From: Trichomonas vaginalis G3
Lineage: Eukaryota; Parabasalia; Trichomonadida; Trichomonadidae
Direction: 5' to 3'
Assembly (NCBI RefSeq): GCF_026262505.1
Contig: NC_067206.1
Location: 7,158,879-7,222,878, forward strand
Length of the DNA stretch: 64,000 bases
The notes under the pieces are model-generated. The model worked only from the letters and a program-made list of their open reading frames with translations, did not search any database and had not been told where the DNA came from. Positions 37,172 through 48,069 of the stretch are shown in pieces (positions within the stretch are counted from its first letter, which is position 1; every line of letters begins with the position of its first letter). Made by a program: the position numbers and the translations under genes.

Positions 37172-37822
37172 ATGAAGGCTCAACGCTGCACAAAAGTCCG
37201 CCGCATCATCGAAACAGGCCTCTTCTACGCCGAACTCAATGAGCTCCTTACACGTGAACTCACAAAGGAAGGCTATGGTGGCTGCGAAGTTCGCCAAACA
37301 CCAACACGTACAGAAATCATCATCAAGGCTGCCAACACAAAGGAATTCGTTGACAACCACGGCCGCCGTCTCCAGGAAGTCCGCATGATGATCCAGAAGC
37401 GTTGGCGTCTTAAGGAAGATTCCCTTGAGATCTTCATCGACCGTATCCAGCGCAAGGGTCTCTCCGCTCTCAACCAGCTCGAGTCACTCCGCTACAAGCT
37501 TATCGCTCGTATCCCAGCTCGTCGTGCTGCCTACTCCATCATCCGTTTCGTTATGGATGCTGGCGCTCGTGGCTGCGAAGTCGCTATCTCCGGCAAGCTC
37601 CGTGGTGCCCGTGCTTCTACATCCAAGTATAAAGAGGGCTACATGGTCAAATCCGGTGATGTTACAAAGCAGTTCGTCACACAGGCTGTCGGCCACATCC
37701 CAATGAAGCAGGCTACAATCGGTATCCGCGTCCTCATCATGCTCGCTCAGGACCCATCCGGCATTTCTGGTCCAAAGGAGTCCCAGCCAGATGTCATCAA
37801 GGTTCATGAGGCTAAGGACTAA
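37172..37822 (+). CDS. RPS3: 40S ribosomal protein uS3
   Basis: A 216-aa eukaryotic uS3, present from MKAQRCTKVRRIIETGLFYAELNELL to the short tail KVHEAKD. The KH domain spans roughly 35-90 (TEIIIKAANTKEFVDNHGRRLQEV), then KDSLEIFIDRI-type and RFVMDAGARGCEVAISGKLRGARAS, the 18S-rRNA-binding hairpin. It sits at the mRNA entry of the small subunit. Third codon positions are very G/C rich, the strongest bias in the window along with PEPCK. The open frame begins eight codons earlier at TTG (37148), so I use the ATG at 37172. The C-terminal extension of animal uS3 is absent. Confidence 0.95.
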   Translation: MKAQRCTKVRRIIETGLFYAELNELLTRELTKEGYGGCEVRQTPTRTEIIIKAANTKEFVDNHGRRLQEVRMMIQKRWRLKEDSLEIFIDRIQRKGLSALNQLESLRYKLIARIPARRAAYSIIRFVMDAGARGCEVAISGKLRGARASTSKYKEGYMVKSGDVTKQFVTQAVGHIPMKQATIGIRVLIMLAQDPSGISGPKESQPDVIKVHEAKD

Positions 37823-37974
37823 ATTTATATATAAACCTTTATTTGGCTCATCTCATTTTAATTAATTTTTCAAAAATTCGAATTAACTTGAAATTTTCCT
37901 TGATTTATTTCTTATCTTTGCTTAAAAATATATGGAAAGTGTAAGTTTATAAAGAATAACAACGTAGTTATATA

Positions 37975-37984
37975 TCACTTCATT
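37975..37984 (+). promoter_or_regulatory. tandem Inr motifs before the 37994 gene
   Basis: TCACTTCATT holds two overlapping-phase TCA(+1)YW initiators, ending 9 nt before the ATG at 37994. Confidence 0.55.
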
Positions 37985-37993
37985 TTTTTTCAG

Positions 37994-39208
37994 ATGTCAA
38001 CACAAGGCAAATACAAAGGAGCAGAAAATGCAGAAGAAATTATAAAATCTCTGACTGAGGCAAGTAACTCAAAGTATTTTGTGCCTCAAGTCCAGCGTAT
38101 TGACGTTTCTTTACTAGTCGATGAATACAATAAACACCAAAATGCAAAAATACTTATGCACCTTTCGACACTAACGAAAGCATTTAAGGAACTCCAATTT
38201 TATTTGTATACAGAAGATGATATGATTCAAATTTTTTCTGCTTTTGTTGCCAATATACACGAAATCAGCGATAATATCATTTACAAGTCAGTCATAGCAT
38301 TTGTTAAGATTTTACCCCATTTTGCTTCAACAATTTTCACAAAATTATCTGAATTCGGTTTTATCAAAGAAATTTCTACATTTAAAGAAAAATGTAATGA
38401 ACCATTTTACGTTGCATCATTAGTTTTGATATCAATGTTCTTAGATAATCAGCTTGGTTTCGATGAATTCATGGAAAATTTTGATTTGAGGACTCTCTGT
38501 CAAATCGCCGAGATAGATCAAAATGGATATGAAGTGTACTCTCTTTTCAAGTCATTAACTTTATACATACCCAATTCTTTTATTACAGCTACTTATTCTC
38601 AATGTTTAAATGTCTATTATAAAAACCAGATGCCTTCTTACATGTTAATACTTATTACAGATTTCCTGAAGGATGATGAATTCATGAGCAACGAAATTTT
38701 TGATATTTTAGTTCATTATCTTCAAAATGATATATCACAGCTACTCACAGCTTCCCTACAAGTATTATTTACACTTGTTGATATCAATATTGATGTTTTC
38801 AAACCATTATTTGATCTTTTTATATATAAAATTAATGATCATAGAATAAGTGACGGAAATTTGACTCTCTGTTTCCAAATCTTAACAAAAATAGTTGATG
38901 CTGCTGGATACGAGATAGAATTACCAAAATTAACACAAATTTTAATGATAATTTTGGGAAGATCGGAACAAGCTTCATCTATTCTCACAAAATCGATGCT
39001 ATTTTGTTTCAATCACATTGCTAAGTTCGCTCCAATAGCTGTTTTCGAAGATTTGCTGAAAGAAAACAATTTTGATTCTTTATTAGGAAGTTTAGAGTCA
39101 GAAGATCCTGAAATATTACTTCAAATACTAGAAATAACACAAGTACTTGTTCGTGCTTCAATTTCTTCAGCAAATAGCAAAATTATCGAATTGATCTCAA
39201 ATGAGTAG
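37994..39208 (+). CDS. hypothetical alpha-helical (ARM/HEAT-like) protein, truncated by an insertion
   Basis: The 404-aa product is a series of amphipathic helices rich in Leu, Ile, Phe and Asp typical of HEAT/armadillo solenoids; I do not recognise a subfamily. Helix pairs such as NEIFDILVHYLQNDISQLLTASLQVLFTLV and IFKPLFDLFIYKI recur. The last complete pair (EILLQILEITQVLVRAS) is followed immediately by the element at 39203: the final Glu and the TAG are both inside the element. The coding sequence upstream gives no sign of ending, so the gene has very probably lost its 3' part. Start is the ATG just after two Inr motifs. Confidence 0.6.
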   Translation: MSTQGKYKGAENAEEIIKSLTEASNSKYFVPQVQRIDVSLLVDEYNKHQNAKILMHLSTLTKAFKELQFYLYTEDDMIQIFSAFVANIHEISDNIIYKSVIAFVKILPHFASTIFTKLSEFGFIKEISTFKEKCNEPFYVASLVLISMFLDNQLGFDEFMENFDLRTLCQIAEIDQNGYEVYSLFKSLTLYIPNSFITATYSQCLNVYYKNQMPSYMLILITDFLKDDEFMSNEIFDILVHYLQNDISQLLTASLQVLFTLVDINIDVFKPLFDLFIYKINDHRISDGNLTLCFQILTKIVDAAGYEIELPKLTQILMIILGRSEQASSILTKSMLFCFNHIAKFAPIAVFEDLLKENNFDSLLGSLESEDPEILLQILEITQVLVRASISSANSKIIELISNE

Positions 39209-40004
39209 GGATAATTTTAGCTAAAAGTGACACGCCTGTAAAAAGTGACACACCCGTGAAGGGTGTGATTACCGATCGGTAATTTCGACAGTTTAGAATT
39301 TAAAATTTTTTATGGAACTGTTGCGAGTTTCATAAAGAATTTAAGGAATATAAGCAAAGATTTGAATCAAAATCTTAGACCTAAGCCGCTCGATTCGCTC
39401 GCGGCTTCCGCGAATTAGAGATCAGCAAAGATTTGAATCAAAATCTTCGAACTAAGCCGATCGCTTCGCTCGCGGCTTTCTTTATTATTTTAAATTTGCA
39501 TATTTCCATCAAAAGTTCATAAGGTAAAAAATTTCGTTTATTTTTACTAAGAAAAAAAAGGTTTTTGATAATAAATTTATTTTATTTCGAAAAAGTAGCA
39601 ATAATCGTAAAAGGGTATTGATAGGCTTGCTAAAGTAACTAATTTTAGCTGTCAAATACTTTTGTATTTTGAAGTAAATTAGTATAAATTTGTTTTTACT
39701 TTTATTTCGAAAAAGTAGCAATAATCGTAAAAGGGTATTGATAGGCTTGCTAAAGTAACTAATTTTAGCTGTCAAATACTTTTGTATTTTGAAGTAAATT
39801 AGTATAAATTTGATATTATTTTAACTCCCTTTGAAAACCTCAATTTTCCATACAGAGGGAACGGGAATAGCATCCAATATTCCCTGAGAATGGTTGCGCA
39901 TTCTCAGTTCCCTCTATATTTCGAACGAAGCTCTCATCGGTCTTTTTTTTTAATACTAAACGTTTTTTTCCCCTGTCACTTTTAGCTAAAATTTGGGTTT
40001 GCCT
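39203..40004 (-). mobile_element. TIR repeat element, copy 2 (short form, inverted)
   Basis: Inverted relative to 2304-3686, with the same ends (GAGTAGGG at 39203-39210; GGGTTTGCCT at 39995-40004) and the same TIR core (AATTTTAGCTAAAAGTGACA from 39212 and its complement near 39974-39993). Only two 120-bp units are present (about 39575-39810) against seven in copy 1. The GC-rich direct repeat (39375-39480) is retained. Near its left end the TIR is followed by a small duplicated AAAAAGTGACAC. No target duplication is visible here. The left end lies within the host gene at 37994. Confidence 0.8.
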
Positions 40005-40904
40005 TTTAGAGAATATTCCTAACTCAACGGAAGAGTAGGACAATTCAAGACTCCGAACTTACAAATATACTTAAAAACATTAATAAACTATCTTTACAAA
40101 CATCCTGTGATTATATCAAACGAAACTAAATTTTCTTAAAATTATTTTATGTTTTTTGATGGTATCGCAGAAGTTCATGTAATAGTTGTGCATGATAAAT
40201 AAATTTATGAGTAAAAATAAAGAATTTTTTGTAGGGTATTTAAGTTAATTTTTGTAATCATTCATGATAGCCACATTACTATGAGAATAGATTTTCTGAG
40301 CAATATGAGCACAAACGAGCTGGTATCCCAGCAATCTGAAGAAAATAAGGCACTTGGGGATTAAATTTTTGAAAGTTTCTGATAAGAATACAGGCTTCTA
40401 TAATTTTGTTGAAATGGAACTAAATTTCTTTTCCGTAATTTGCAATTGAATATTTGAAATGTTTATTTTTCGGTATTGTAAAGACTTTTTATATATATTC
40501 ATTTACAAATATGAAAAATTTATCCGTTCAATCTATAATTGATTTTTCTTCTCATTCAAAATTAATTACCTTCTCAAAAGTCAAAATTTATTGAACCTCA
40601 TTAAGCTTTGAAATTTAAATACGGGAATTTAATTACAAAAATTTTTATTTCAGTAAACTCTAACAATTTTCTAAAACCAGTTGTATAATGATATATTTTT
40701 AATTATCTTATGGATACATGATATAAATAAATAAGGTTGGGTTTGAATATGGTCAATCTCTCTGAATTTTTGAGGAAAACAATTCAAACAAAATTTTAAT
40801 GTGTCAAAAAATTATTACTAGTTACCTGCTGTTCAATCTAATATTTATCTTGTTTCAATAATTTTGGAATTTTTTTGTTGATTTTATGAATTTATCGAAT
40901 ATTA
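40005..40904. other. intergenic spacer, 900 bp
   Basis: AT-rich spacer between copy 2 of the TIR element and the PQ-loop gene. No frame, RNA or further repeat is evident. Confidence 0.45.
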
Positions 40905-41801
40905 ATGGTTCATTGCGAAGGTGATTATGTTCATTGGATTGCCACTGGATTTGGAGAATGTGTTGTTACATCAAGAGAGAAACTTTCATTTGCATTTGGC
41001 ATTGCCTCCACACTCATTTGGATGTGGGCTCAGCTCCCACAAATTTACATTAACTTCAAAATCAAAAGCTGTGACGGTTTATCATTATATTTCTTACTAT
41101 TCCTGATCCTTGGTGATTCTTCAAATCTCATCGGAGCTATACTGACAGGCGGAATGGTAACTCAAATTATCACATCAACATTTTTCTGCTTCATGGATTG
41201 TTTTGTTTTTGTACAATATATCTTCTTTGAATGTATATTCAAGAAATGCAATGCTAAGGAAACAAAAGAGTTAGATAATGTTGATTCAGAAAAAAGCGAA
41301 AATATGGTTCCTGTTGTTGGTGTTGTAGGCGCAGTTGCAGCTGTAGCAGCTTCGTATGCTAACCCATACTCAAAAGACCTTATTCTTGGAACATTAATCG
41401 GTTGGATTTCTGCAACAGTTTATACAACCTCTAGATGCTTCCAAATTTACAAAAACTACAAAAATAAGAAAACTGAAGGAGTTTCTCCTCAGTTCTTTAT
41501 CTCAGCATGGCTCGGAAATGCTACTTATGCTATTTCCATTTTCTTGCGTGATTCTCATTGGGGATACTTATGGCTCCAATTCCCCTGGCTTATTGGAAGC
41601 CTTACTCCTTTGAGCCTCGACTTCTTTGTTTTATATCAGTTTTTCCGTTATCGGAAAAATAATTCAACTGAGGAATCGAAAAAAGATGATTCTGTATCAG
41701 AGAAGGTTGACTTTAGTGAAGAAAAAGCTGATTCTTATGAGAATGACCATAATGAAGAACAAGAAAATGATTCTAATGCGACTAATGTTATTATTGTTTA
41801 A
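40905..41801 (+). CDS. PQ-loop membrane transporter (PQLC2/Ypq1-like)
   Basis: A 298-aa polytopic protein with about seven hydrophobic segments. The first PQ loop is WAQLPQIYINFKIKSCDGLS (Pro45-Gln46), the second SRCFQIYKNYKNKKTEGVS (179-180), where Pro is replaced by Phe. Spacing and the following DGLSLYFLLFLILGD and GVSPQFFISAWLGN blocks fit the PQLC2/SLC66A1 and Ypq1 lineage of lysosomal or vacuolar cationic amino-acid exporters. The C-terminal 50 residues are acidic and probably cytosolic. Substrate and organelle are inferred from the family. The ATG at 40905 has no TCAYW motif nearby. Confidence 0.8.
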   Translation: MVHCEGDYVHWIATGFGECVVTSREKLSFAFGIASTLIWMWAQLPQIYINFKIKSCDGLSLYFLLFLILGDSSNLIGAILTGGMVTQIITSTFFCFMDCFVFVQYIFFECIFKKCNAKETKELDNVDSEKSENMVPVVGVVGAVAAVAASYANPYSKDLILGTLIGWISATVYTTSRCFQIYKNYKNKKTEGVSPQFFISAWLGNATYAISIFLRDSHWGYLWLQFPWLIGSLTPLSLDFFVLYQFFRYRKNNSTEESKKDDSVSEKVDFSEEKADSYENDHNEEQENDSNATNVIIV

Positions 41802-43345
41802 GTTTCTATCCTGTAATGATAAACGACTTATCTTATATGACAAACTATCATTTTTAATCATGGTTGCAAAATCTCAAATAAAAAAATGTTGATCATGAAA
41901 ATAACCCTGCCTCAAGCACCAAAATTCTATTGCTAATTTAAGCTTTCGATTCTAATAATGTATAAGCGATAAATATAAATTCCGAAAACAATATTAACGT
42001 CAATAGTATAAATGACAACAAAATCCAAATAAAATACTAATGTAAATTATATATGTACATTTGCAAGACTTTAAAACACAATATAGTCCCCACAAAATCG
42101 GAGTTGAGAGGCAATTCAATTTTTTTGAGAGAAAAAACGTACGAGAAAAATATTATACTTGATTTATATTAATTAGCAAAATTATCCATAAATAATATTT
42201 GAAAACTTGTAAATATTTCTTACTTATAATCATAGTTTCTCATAATAATTTAATTATCCATATGTTACCTTAGCTGTATCAAGACAAATTTTTTCATAAA
42301 AATAATCTTGAAGAATTCGCAAATTTCAAACTTAACGTTAAATTGATTTTATATTTTATTATACATTTCTATATCATATATGTACTATTTAAGCTGAAAT
42401 TGTGTCAATATGTTTTTCTGAGGAAAAAATGCTCGTTTATTATTTTTTGCATCTTGTTATAAGTGCTAGTATTCAAGGCCTAAAGCAGTTCCAAACTAAC
42501 AAATTGTTAGCATTTCGCCTTTAGCTCAGAAATAACAAGAATCATAACTCATTCAGCATTATTTGCAATTTCGATTCAACAAAAGCTTTTCAATTGCTCA
42601 ATTCTCTCATTTATTTCCAGTGAAAATCCCAAATTCTTATAATAGAGCTCAAGAACCCAATCAAAGAAAAATTTATTTTCATTTATTACCAAATTTCCAT
42701 GAATTCTTTCCAAAATAGAATTTAAACAAGGGACATAGCCTGTATTTGTATTTTCCCACTCCAAATTAGTTGGTTTTTCTTGACGATTGCTATCGTCTTT
42801 TTTTCACCAAAATCTATTTATTATTAATATTTGTCTTGTATATAGATAATAAAAATCTTTTTCTTAAAATTTTTATTAACTCTCATAGAAAAAAAAGTCT
42901 CAAATTCCGCGATGAGTACTTTGCCCTCTCAATCGAAATTTGAGTAGTGAGGTTTACAAAATCCAATTGAATACACAGAGGTTTACATTTTATTTTTTGA
43001 GAGCCCTCACTACCGAGATTTTGGGACCACTATAGATGTAAATTCTGGAATTTGAATTTTTCCCAATGTCTTCACTATTATCACAACAGGTCTACATTAA
43101 ATAGATACTGCTACTGCCACTCAGAATAATGCATGCAATTAATCGAAGTGAATGCAACCAAGTAGAAATCACCAAAATGAGCTTTTATCTCAAAATTCTT
43201 GATATTATAGACTCTAACCAGTTCATAATTACCTATAATTTATGATATTTTTTGAAAATTAAAAATGAAAATAAAATCAAGAAGGAAAAAAAGTCATATA
43301 CAAATTTATAAAAAATAACTCTATTTATTCTATAATTTATTCAAT
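41802..43345. other. intergenic spacer, 1.5 kb
   Basis: Long AT-rich region. Two items were noted: a minus-strand frame of about 70 codons near 42576-42790 (…EWENTNTGYVPCLNSILERI…) without ATG, possibly a gene remnant, and a loose inverted pair GTAGTGAGG (42945-42953) and CCCTCACTAC (43004-43013). Neither is strong enough to call. Confidence 0.4.
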
Positions 43346-46111
43346 TTACAAATTCTGAAGTTTGGTTTTCAATTGAGTTCCTGCTTCTGTTAGTCCGATT
43401 TTTGATCTAATTAAATCAACAATGTGAGTAATATTCTTATTATTTGCTTTCAAGCAGTGTTTCCTTGTTGTTGAATCCGCATAAACATTAATCATATCAT
43501 TGCACTTTTTTAGGGTTAAATACGATGGCTTGTAGCATATCTTCTTTGTAAGCTTCAATACAATCATGTGCATCTTTACTTCGAAGTCATCGTGAGCAGC
43601 AATGACTGATTTTCCGTATTTCGTGAAAATATTCGAAAGACTCTCAGTAATGCACTGAAGTTGTGAGTTTAGCTGATCATGGTAAAGCTTCTCATAGCCT
43701 GATGATCCGAAATCAACGATTAATTCTGAAATCAAATCAAAAAGCTTAGAAACATTGGCTTCGTAGTCTTGTGGCTCATCAACAGTACTCATACACATGG
43801 CATACGTGAGTGCATTGACGTAATGCATCTTTTGGTCGGTGGAATAACAATTTGTAAGGCAATTCAGGATATTATTGGCGTAAACGGATGCGTAGTTATT
43901 ATATAATGATTCGAATTCAGCTTCTATTGACTCTTGTTCTGAATCCTGGTTATTGCTCAAATTATCCCAAAATGATTTCTTAAGTCCCCATTTATTGTAG
44001 ATATGCTTGATGAATTTGCAAGAAGCAATGATACTTTCGTTGTTTCCTGACTGTAATCCTGCAAGAACTCGTTCAACAAGCTGTTCATTGTGTAATTCAG
44101 CAAATCTATCATGAACTCTTACCATAATGAAGCCCATTGCATTGATAGCTTCATCAAAGAATGGTGTAGATGGGTCATTTGATAGTTCGTAAAGAGGATT
44201 GATCAAATTATCGGCAAAAGGACTTGCATCAAAGTAAACTCCTGAGTTCATTGCACTCTCTAGGGTAATACAGAGACCTGCGTATGCTGTAGACTTGTCA
44301 ACATTTAAATAAGATTCAATTGACTGTAAATTTTGAATTGTAGCAACAATATCACCGATGATATTTGCTAATTGGTCAGTAATGATCTTAAATGGCAAAG
44401 CTAATATCAAATTTCCGAGAGCTTTTGAAGCTTCAATGAAAATTTGAGGTTTTTCGCGGCATTGAGGGCATGATTTGACTGTATCTATAATCTCCTTGAT
44501 TTTGTTGTACATCGTCTCATCCATAGGGCTTTGGTATTGCTGTAAATCATATAAATTCAGATACGATGAAAAAAGTGACGAAAGATGAATTAATGTCCAA
44601 TCTGGAGTTGAAAAGTCAATTCGTGCTATATTTATTACATTTTCTGCGATTTCTACTAATTGTTCGTTTGTTGGTTTAATTCCAAGTTTTTTGATTCTCA
44701 AAAACAAAACTTCCAAACAAAAGATAGCAGTATCGCGTAATATAGGTACATCATATGCTTCGGCTAGCGAGAACATGTCATCTTTGAACGAAATTGCATA
44801 AGAAACGCATTCTTTGAAAAATCTTTTTCCTTCTTGTTCAGAATCACTTTCTCCATTGACACAAAGCATTGGCTCATCCATTATAGCTATTAAAAGCATC
44901 AATGCTCCATGTCTTTCTTGCCATTCTGAAGATCTGATAAAATCTTGAATTATTTCCCTGTAAAGATCAAATGCTTTTCTCGGAGCTGCTGGAAATAGCT
45001 TTACTAAGGCATAAGCCGCTGAATTTTGAACGGTTTTCTCAGAAATATCTTCACAATTTGTTTGATCAGAAGGATAGCTCTTCATAATAGTTACAAGTGG
45101 TTCAACAAGTCCCAATAAGTTGTTTTCAATCAAATACTGAGGACGTGAATAAGATTTCGGCAAAGCCATCTTATTATAGAGTTTTGACTGTTCTAAATAC
45201 TCTCTTTCGTATGTCGCTAAATCTTGGATGAAAGTAATAGCTTCAATAACGTAATCTGCGTCATCCATTGATAAAGATTTGTAAGTATAGTCTAAAATGA
45301 CATCAAAGAACACGCCTGCATTCGCATAGACACCCTTGATCATTTTGAGCATCAAAGAATTAAGTCCTCTGAAAACTTCCAAGTCAGGAAAAACAAATGA
45401 AACTGGTAAAGCGTTTAGAAGATCGTAAGCGTGTTTTTCTGTAATGAATGTTGGTATATATTTGAAAACACCTGATAATAATTGGATTGCGGATAGTTTT
45501 ATCTCTTTAATTGTTTGAAAATTTTCTTCTTCAAAAGGAGTATTGAGAATTTGGATAGAAATATCGTAGAAGTAGGCCGTGGTATCTCTAAATATTTGCA
45601 CCCTTGAGATTCTATTGATGTCCGGCAAAAGTAAAATGTTATAAAAAGCTTCTAAGCATCCTAGCTGCATTTCTTTGGAATTATTGTTCAGTACTGATTC
45701 ACGGAGAAAATTGATGATCGTGTCATCTACCTTATACGTATAGGCAAACAAATTTGCGAAAATTTTTGCAGCATTGTTTCGTAATATGTCTTGTTCGTTT
45801 TGAATATATTGAAATAGCAATTCTAATAAGTTATTGTATATTCCATTTGGATTTTGTGGACTGCAGATTTGCATAATTAGATTTGCTAACTCGTTTGTAT
45901 ATGAAACAGCTCGAGACAGGAATGTAGATGCTGCAAATAATACTCTAAGATCAGATGTCTGCTTGAATATCAAGATAAGGGCAATTATGAAATTTTCTCT
46001 ATCATTATCTAATAATTGCTCAAGTTGTGTTCTTGCAGGACCATTGACTTCTAATTCTGGTGAAAGATAATCAGATAATATTGATTCTAATGCATCCAAA
46101 GCTTGAGACAT
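43346..46111 (-). CDS. karyopherin-beta-like nuclear transport receptor
   Basis: A 921-aa all-helical protein. The N-terminal 80 residues suit an IBN_N domain: ARTQLEQLLDNDRENFIIALILIF then DLRVLFAASTFLSRAV, in the place of the Leu-rich AExxL...F and VRxxAxxxLK helices. The rest is HEAT-like, with long acidic loops, e.g. NGESDSEQEGKR near 420. The family shuttles cargo across nuclear pores. The sequence does not reveal whether it is importin-beta, importin-5-like or an exportin. It begins at ATG 46111 and is divergent from the CAP-Gly gene, 149 bp apart. It is similar in design to the 862-aa gene at 8541, but not close in sequence. Confidence 0.6.
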   Translation of the reverse strand: MSQALDALESILSDYLSPELEVNGPARTQLEQLLDNDRENFIIALILIFKQTSDLRVLFAASTFLSRAVSYTNELANLIMQICSPQNPNGIYNNLLELLFQYIQNEQDILRNNAAKIFANLFAYTYKVDDTIINFLRESVLNNNSKEMQLGCLEAFYNILLLPDINRISRVQIFRDTTAYFYDISIQILNTPFEEENFQTIKEIKLSAIQLLSGVFKYIPTFITEKHAYDLLNALPVSFVFPDLEVFRGLNSLMLKMIKGVYANAGVFFDVILDYTYKSLSMDDADYVIEAITFIQDLATYEREYLEQSKLYNKMALPKSYSRPQYLIENNLLGLVEPLVTIMKSYPSDQTNCEDISEKTVQNSAAYALVKLFPAAPRKAFDLYREIIQDFIRSSEWQERHGALMLLIAIMDEPMLCVNGESDSEQEGKRFFKECVSYAISFKDDMFSLAEAYDVPILRDTAIFCLEVLFLRIKKLGIKPTNEQLVEIAENVINIARIDFSTPDWTLIHLSSLFSSYLNLYDLQQYQSPMDETMYNKIKEIIDTVKSCPQCREKPQIFIEASKALGNLILALPFKIITDQLANIIGDIVATIQNLQSIESYLNVDKSTAYAGLCITLESAMNSGVYFDASPFADNLINPLYELSNDPSTPFFDEAINAMGFIMVRVHDRFAELHNEQLVERVLAGLQSGNNESIIASCKFIKHIYNKWGLKKSFWDNLSNNQDSEQESIEAEFESLYNNYASVYANNILNCLTNCYSTDQKMHYVNALTYAMCMSTVDEPQDYEANVSKLFDLISELIVDFGSSGYEKLYHDQLNSQLQCITESLSNIFTKYGKSVIAAHDDFEVKMHMIVLKLTKKICYKPSYLTLKKCNDMINVYADSTTRKHCLKANNKNITHIVDLIRSKIGLTEAGTQLKTKLQNL

Positions 46112-46260
46112 AAAAAAAAATTGGAAAAAATCCCAAATTTACACGGAATAATTAATAAAAATATAAAATCTCGATACAAATTAATAAAAAATATAACTTT
46201 GAAAGTTTGCCTTGTACGATCAAGTGATTCTGATTTGATGTGAAATTATTTTTGTATAAA

Positions 46261-48069
46261 ATGGATTATCATGTGGGTGATGAAGTCGACTTTTTAGGTA
46301 TGAAATCTATCATAAAGTACATAGGCCCGCATGCAAAAAAGCCCGGAACATGGATTGGCGTTGAATTACCAAAGCCAAAAGGAAAAAACAATGGAACTAT
46401 TCAAGGAAAGAAGTATTTTGAGTGTGAGGAGAATCACGGTGTATTTGTTCAAGAAGAGGTTTTCCTTGGTGCTATGGAAAGATCAAAACAACAAGCGCTT
46501 GCAAGAAATCAATTATTCAAAAATAAATCTGAACCGACATCCCCATCAACAAATGTCACACCTACAAAGAGTGATGATAAACAAAAGCAAACGCCAAGTA
46601 CTCAGCCTCCTACTGCAACAAATCCAGAAAAAACAATCAAAGATTCACCCCCTCAGCCAGAAAAATTAATGAATAGCTCATCAACTGAATCACTCTCTGA
46701 GTTATTCCCTCTTTATGAGCAAATAGATAAAGCTAAATCCGAGTTTGACCATTTAAAGCTAAAATATAACTCAGAGAAACAAAAATACGACCAAGCGAGC
46801 TCTCAATTAACTACTATTGAGAAAAATTTCAAAGATTTGTGTACTAATTTCCAAAACCAACTTGAACAAAAGCTAGATTCGATCGCTCTTGAAGGTTTGA
46901 AGCAGAAAATCGAAATCGAAGATCAACTATACAAGAATCTTCTCAAAGAAGAAGAATTACAAAAGATTACAATGATGACGGCTTCAAGAATCGAAATTGA
47001 ATCTTTAGAACAAATTTCAGAGCAGCACAAGTCATTTGAAGCAAGTTTACTTGAGATATCCAAAGAATTTGCTAAAAATCTCGATAGAAATACAAAAATT
47101 AAAAAAGATCTCGATAAAAAATTAAATTTTTATCAAACTGAGATCCAAAAATGCATTGACCAAGAGAATTCAGCTCTAGATACATTACAGCACTACCAAA
47201 CACAGATAGATGGCAATACTCCTGCTTTAATGCAATCAAAGAATTTAAATATCCAATTAGAACAACTTTCCAATTCAATCAAGGCCAGTAACCAATCAAA
47301 TACTATTTTATCTGCTCAAAATGAGGAAATTAAGAACTTTATCCCTTTGATACAAGATGTTACAAAAGAATCTTTTATTCCGGTATTAATTTGTAAGCGG
47401 TTACAGAAGAAAATACCTTTACTCCCTGTTCAGAACGAAATTACTGAGCAATTGTTGCATTTTTGCCAAATTGCGATATTATTTTTGAGTTCTGATATTT
47501 TAGAAGCAAACAATATGCATTTGTTGATCACTGAACTCGAAAAAATTGAAAATTCTATTTCAAATTTCGAAATTCCAAAAATTGATATCGAAACCTTGCA
47601 AATGCTGCTTCAAAAGTACACACAGCATGCAATAAGCCAAGCTGTAACTTCCAATTTGATATTATCATATGCGTACAAGGTAAAAGACTTGAATTTGAAA
47701 AGTGATCTCAGACAATTGGCCAAATTAGTGCATGGAGTCATTCATCCTCTTACTATTCCGAAGTATCGTGATGAATGCGACTCGTTGGCCATAGAATTAA
47801 GAGATGCACTGAGAAAAGCAGAAAAAGGAGAAAATGTTCAAATTTCTCATCTCGAAAACAAGATTTCGCTTCTTCAGTTATCTTCTGTAGCTATTCCTAG
47901 TTATGATTTCATTAAATCATCAAAATCAGATGATAAACAAGAAAAATTAGTTTTTGTAGAGCATGAAATGATGCCAGAGCTTAGAAGGAGAATGAGAGAT
48001 GCAGAAGCTCTTTGTAAGACTTATGCAAATCATATAAACTCCATCAAAAATCAACTTAATGAAAATTAA
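46261..48069 (+). CDS. CAP-Gly and coiled-coil protein (dynactin p150/CLIP-like)
   Basis: A 602-aa protein with a CAP-Gly domain at residues 1-70 (VGDEVDFLGMKSIIKYIGP, then GTWIGVELPKPKGKNNGTIQGKKYFECEENHGVFV). The invariant GKNNG at 41-45 is intact, so binding to the EEY/F end of tubulin or EB proteins is expected. A Ser/Thr/Pro linker (about 80-145) precedes two coiled-coil regions and a more compact C-terminal half (about 370-550) reminiscent of the p150Glued C-terminal region. It is half as long as animal p150. Roles in dynein or microtubule plus-end work are inferred. The ORF extends seven codons to a GTG; the ATG is at 46261. Confidence 0.78.
   Translation: MDYHVGDEVDFLGMKSIIKYIGPHAKKPGTWIGVELPKPKGKNNGTIQGKKYFECEENHGVFVQEEVFLGAMERSKQQALARNQLFKNKSEPTSPSTNVTPTKSDDKQKQTPSTQPPTATNPEKTIKDSPPQPEKLMNSSSTESLSELFPLYEQIDKAKSEFDHLKLKYNSEKQKYDQASSQLTTIEKNFKDLCTNFQNQLEQKLDSIALEGLKQKIEIEDQLYKNLLKEEELQKITMMTASRIEIESLEQISEQHKSFEASLLEISKEFAKNLDRNTKIKKDLDKKLNFYQTEIQKCIDQENSALDTLQHYQTQIDGNTPALMQSKNLNIQLEQLSNSIKASNQSNTILSAQNEEIKNFIPLIQDVTKESFIPVLICKRLQKKIPLLPVQNEITEQLLHFCQIAILFLSSDILEANNMHLLITELEKIENSISNFEIPKIDIETLQMLLQKYTQHAISQAVTSNLILSYAYKVKDLNLKSDLRQLAKLVHGVIHPLTIPKYRDECDSLAIELRDALRKAEKGENVQISHLENKISLLQLSSVAIPSYDFIKSSKSDDKQEKLVFVEHEMMPELRRRMRDAEALCKTYANHINSIKNQLNEN

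Noticed and set aside
42576-42790. Short minus-strand frame in the 41.8-43.3 kb spacer
   Set aside because: Reads like protein but has no ATG, stop-bounded length of about 70 codons and no recognised family; too weak to list as a gene.
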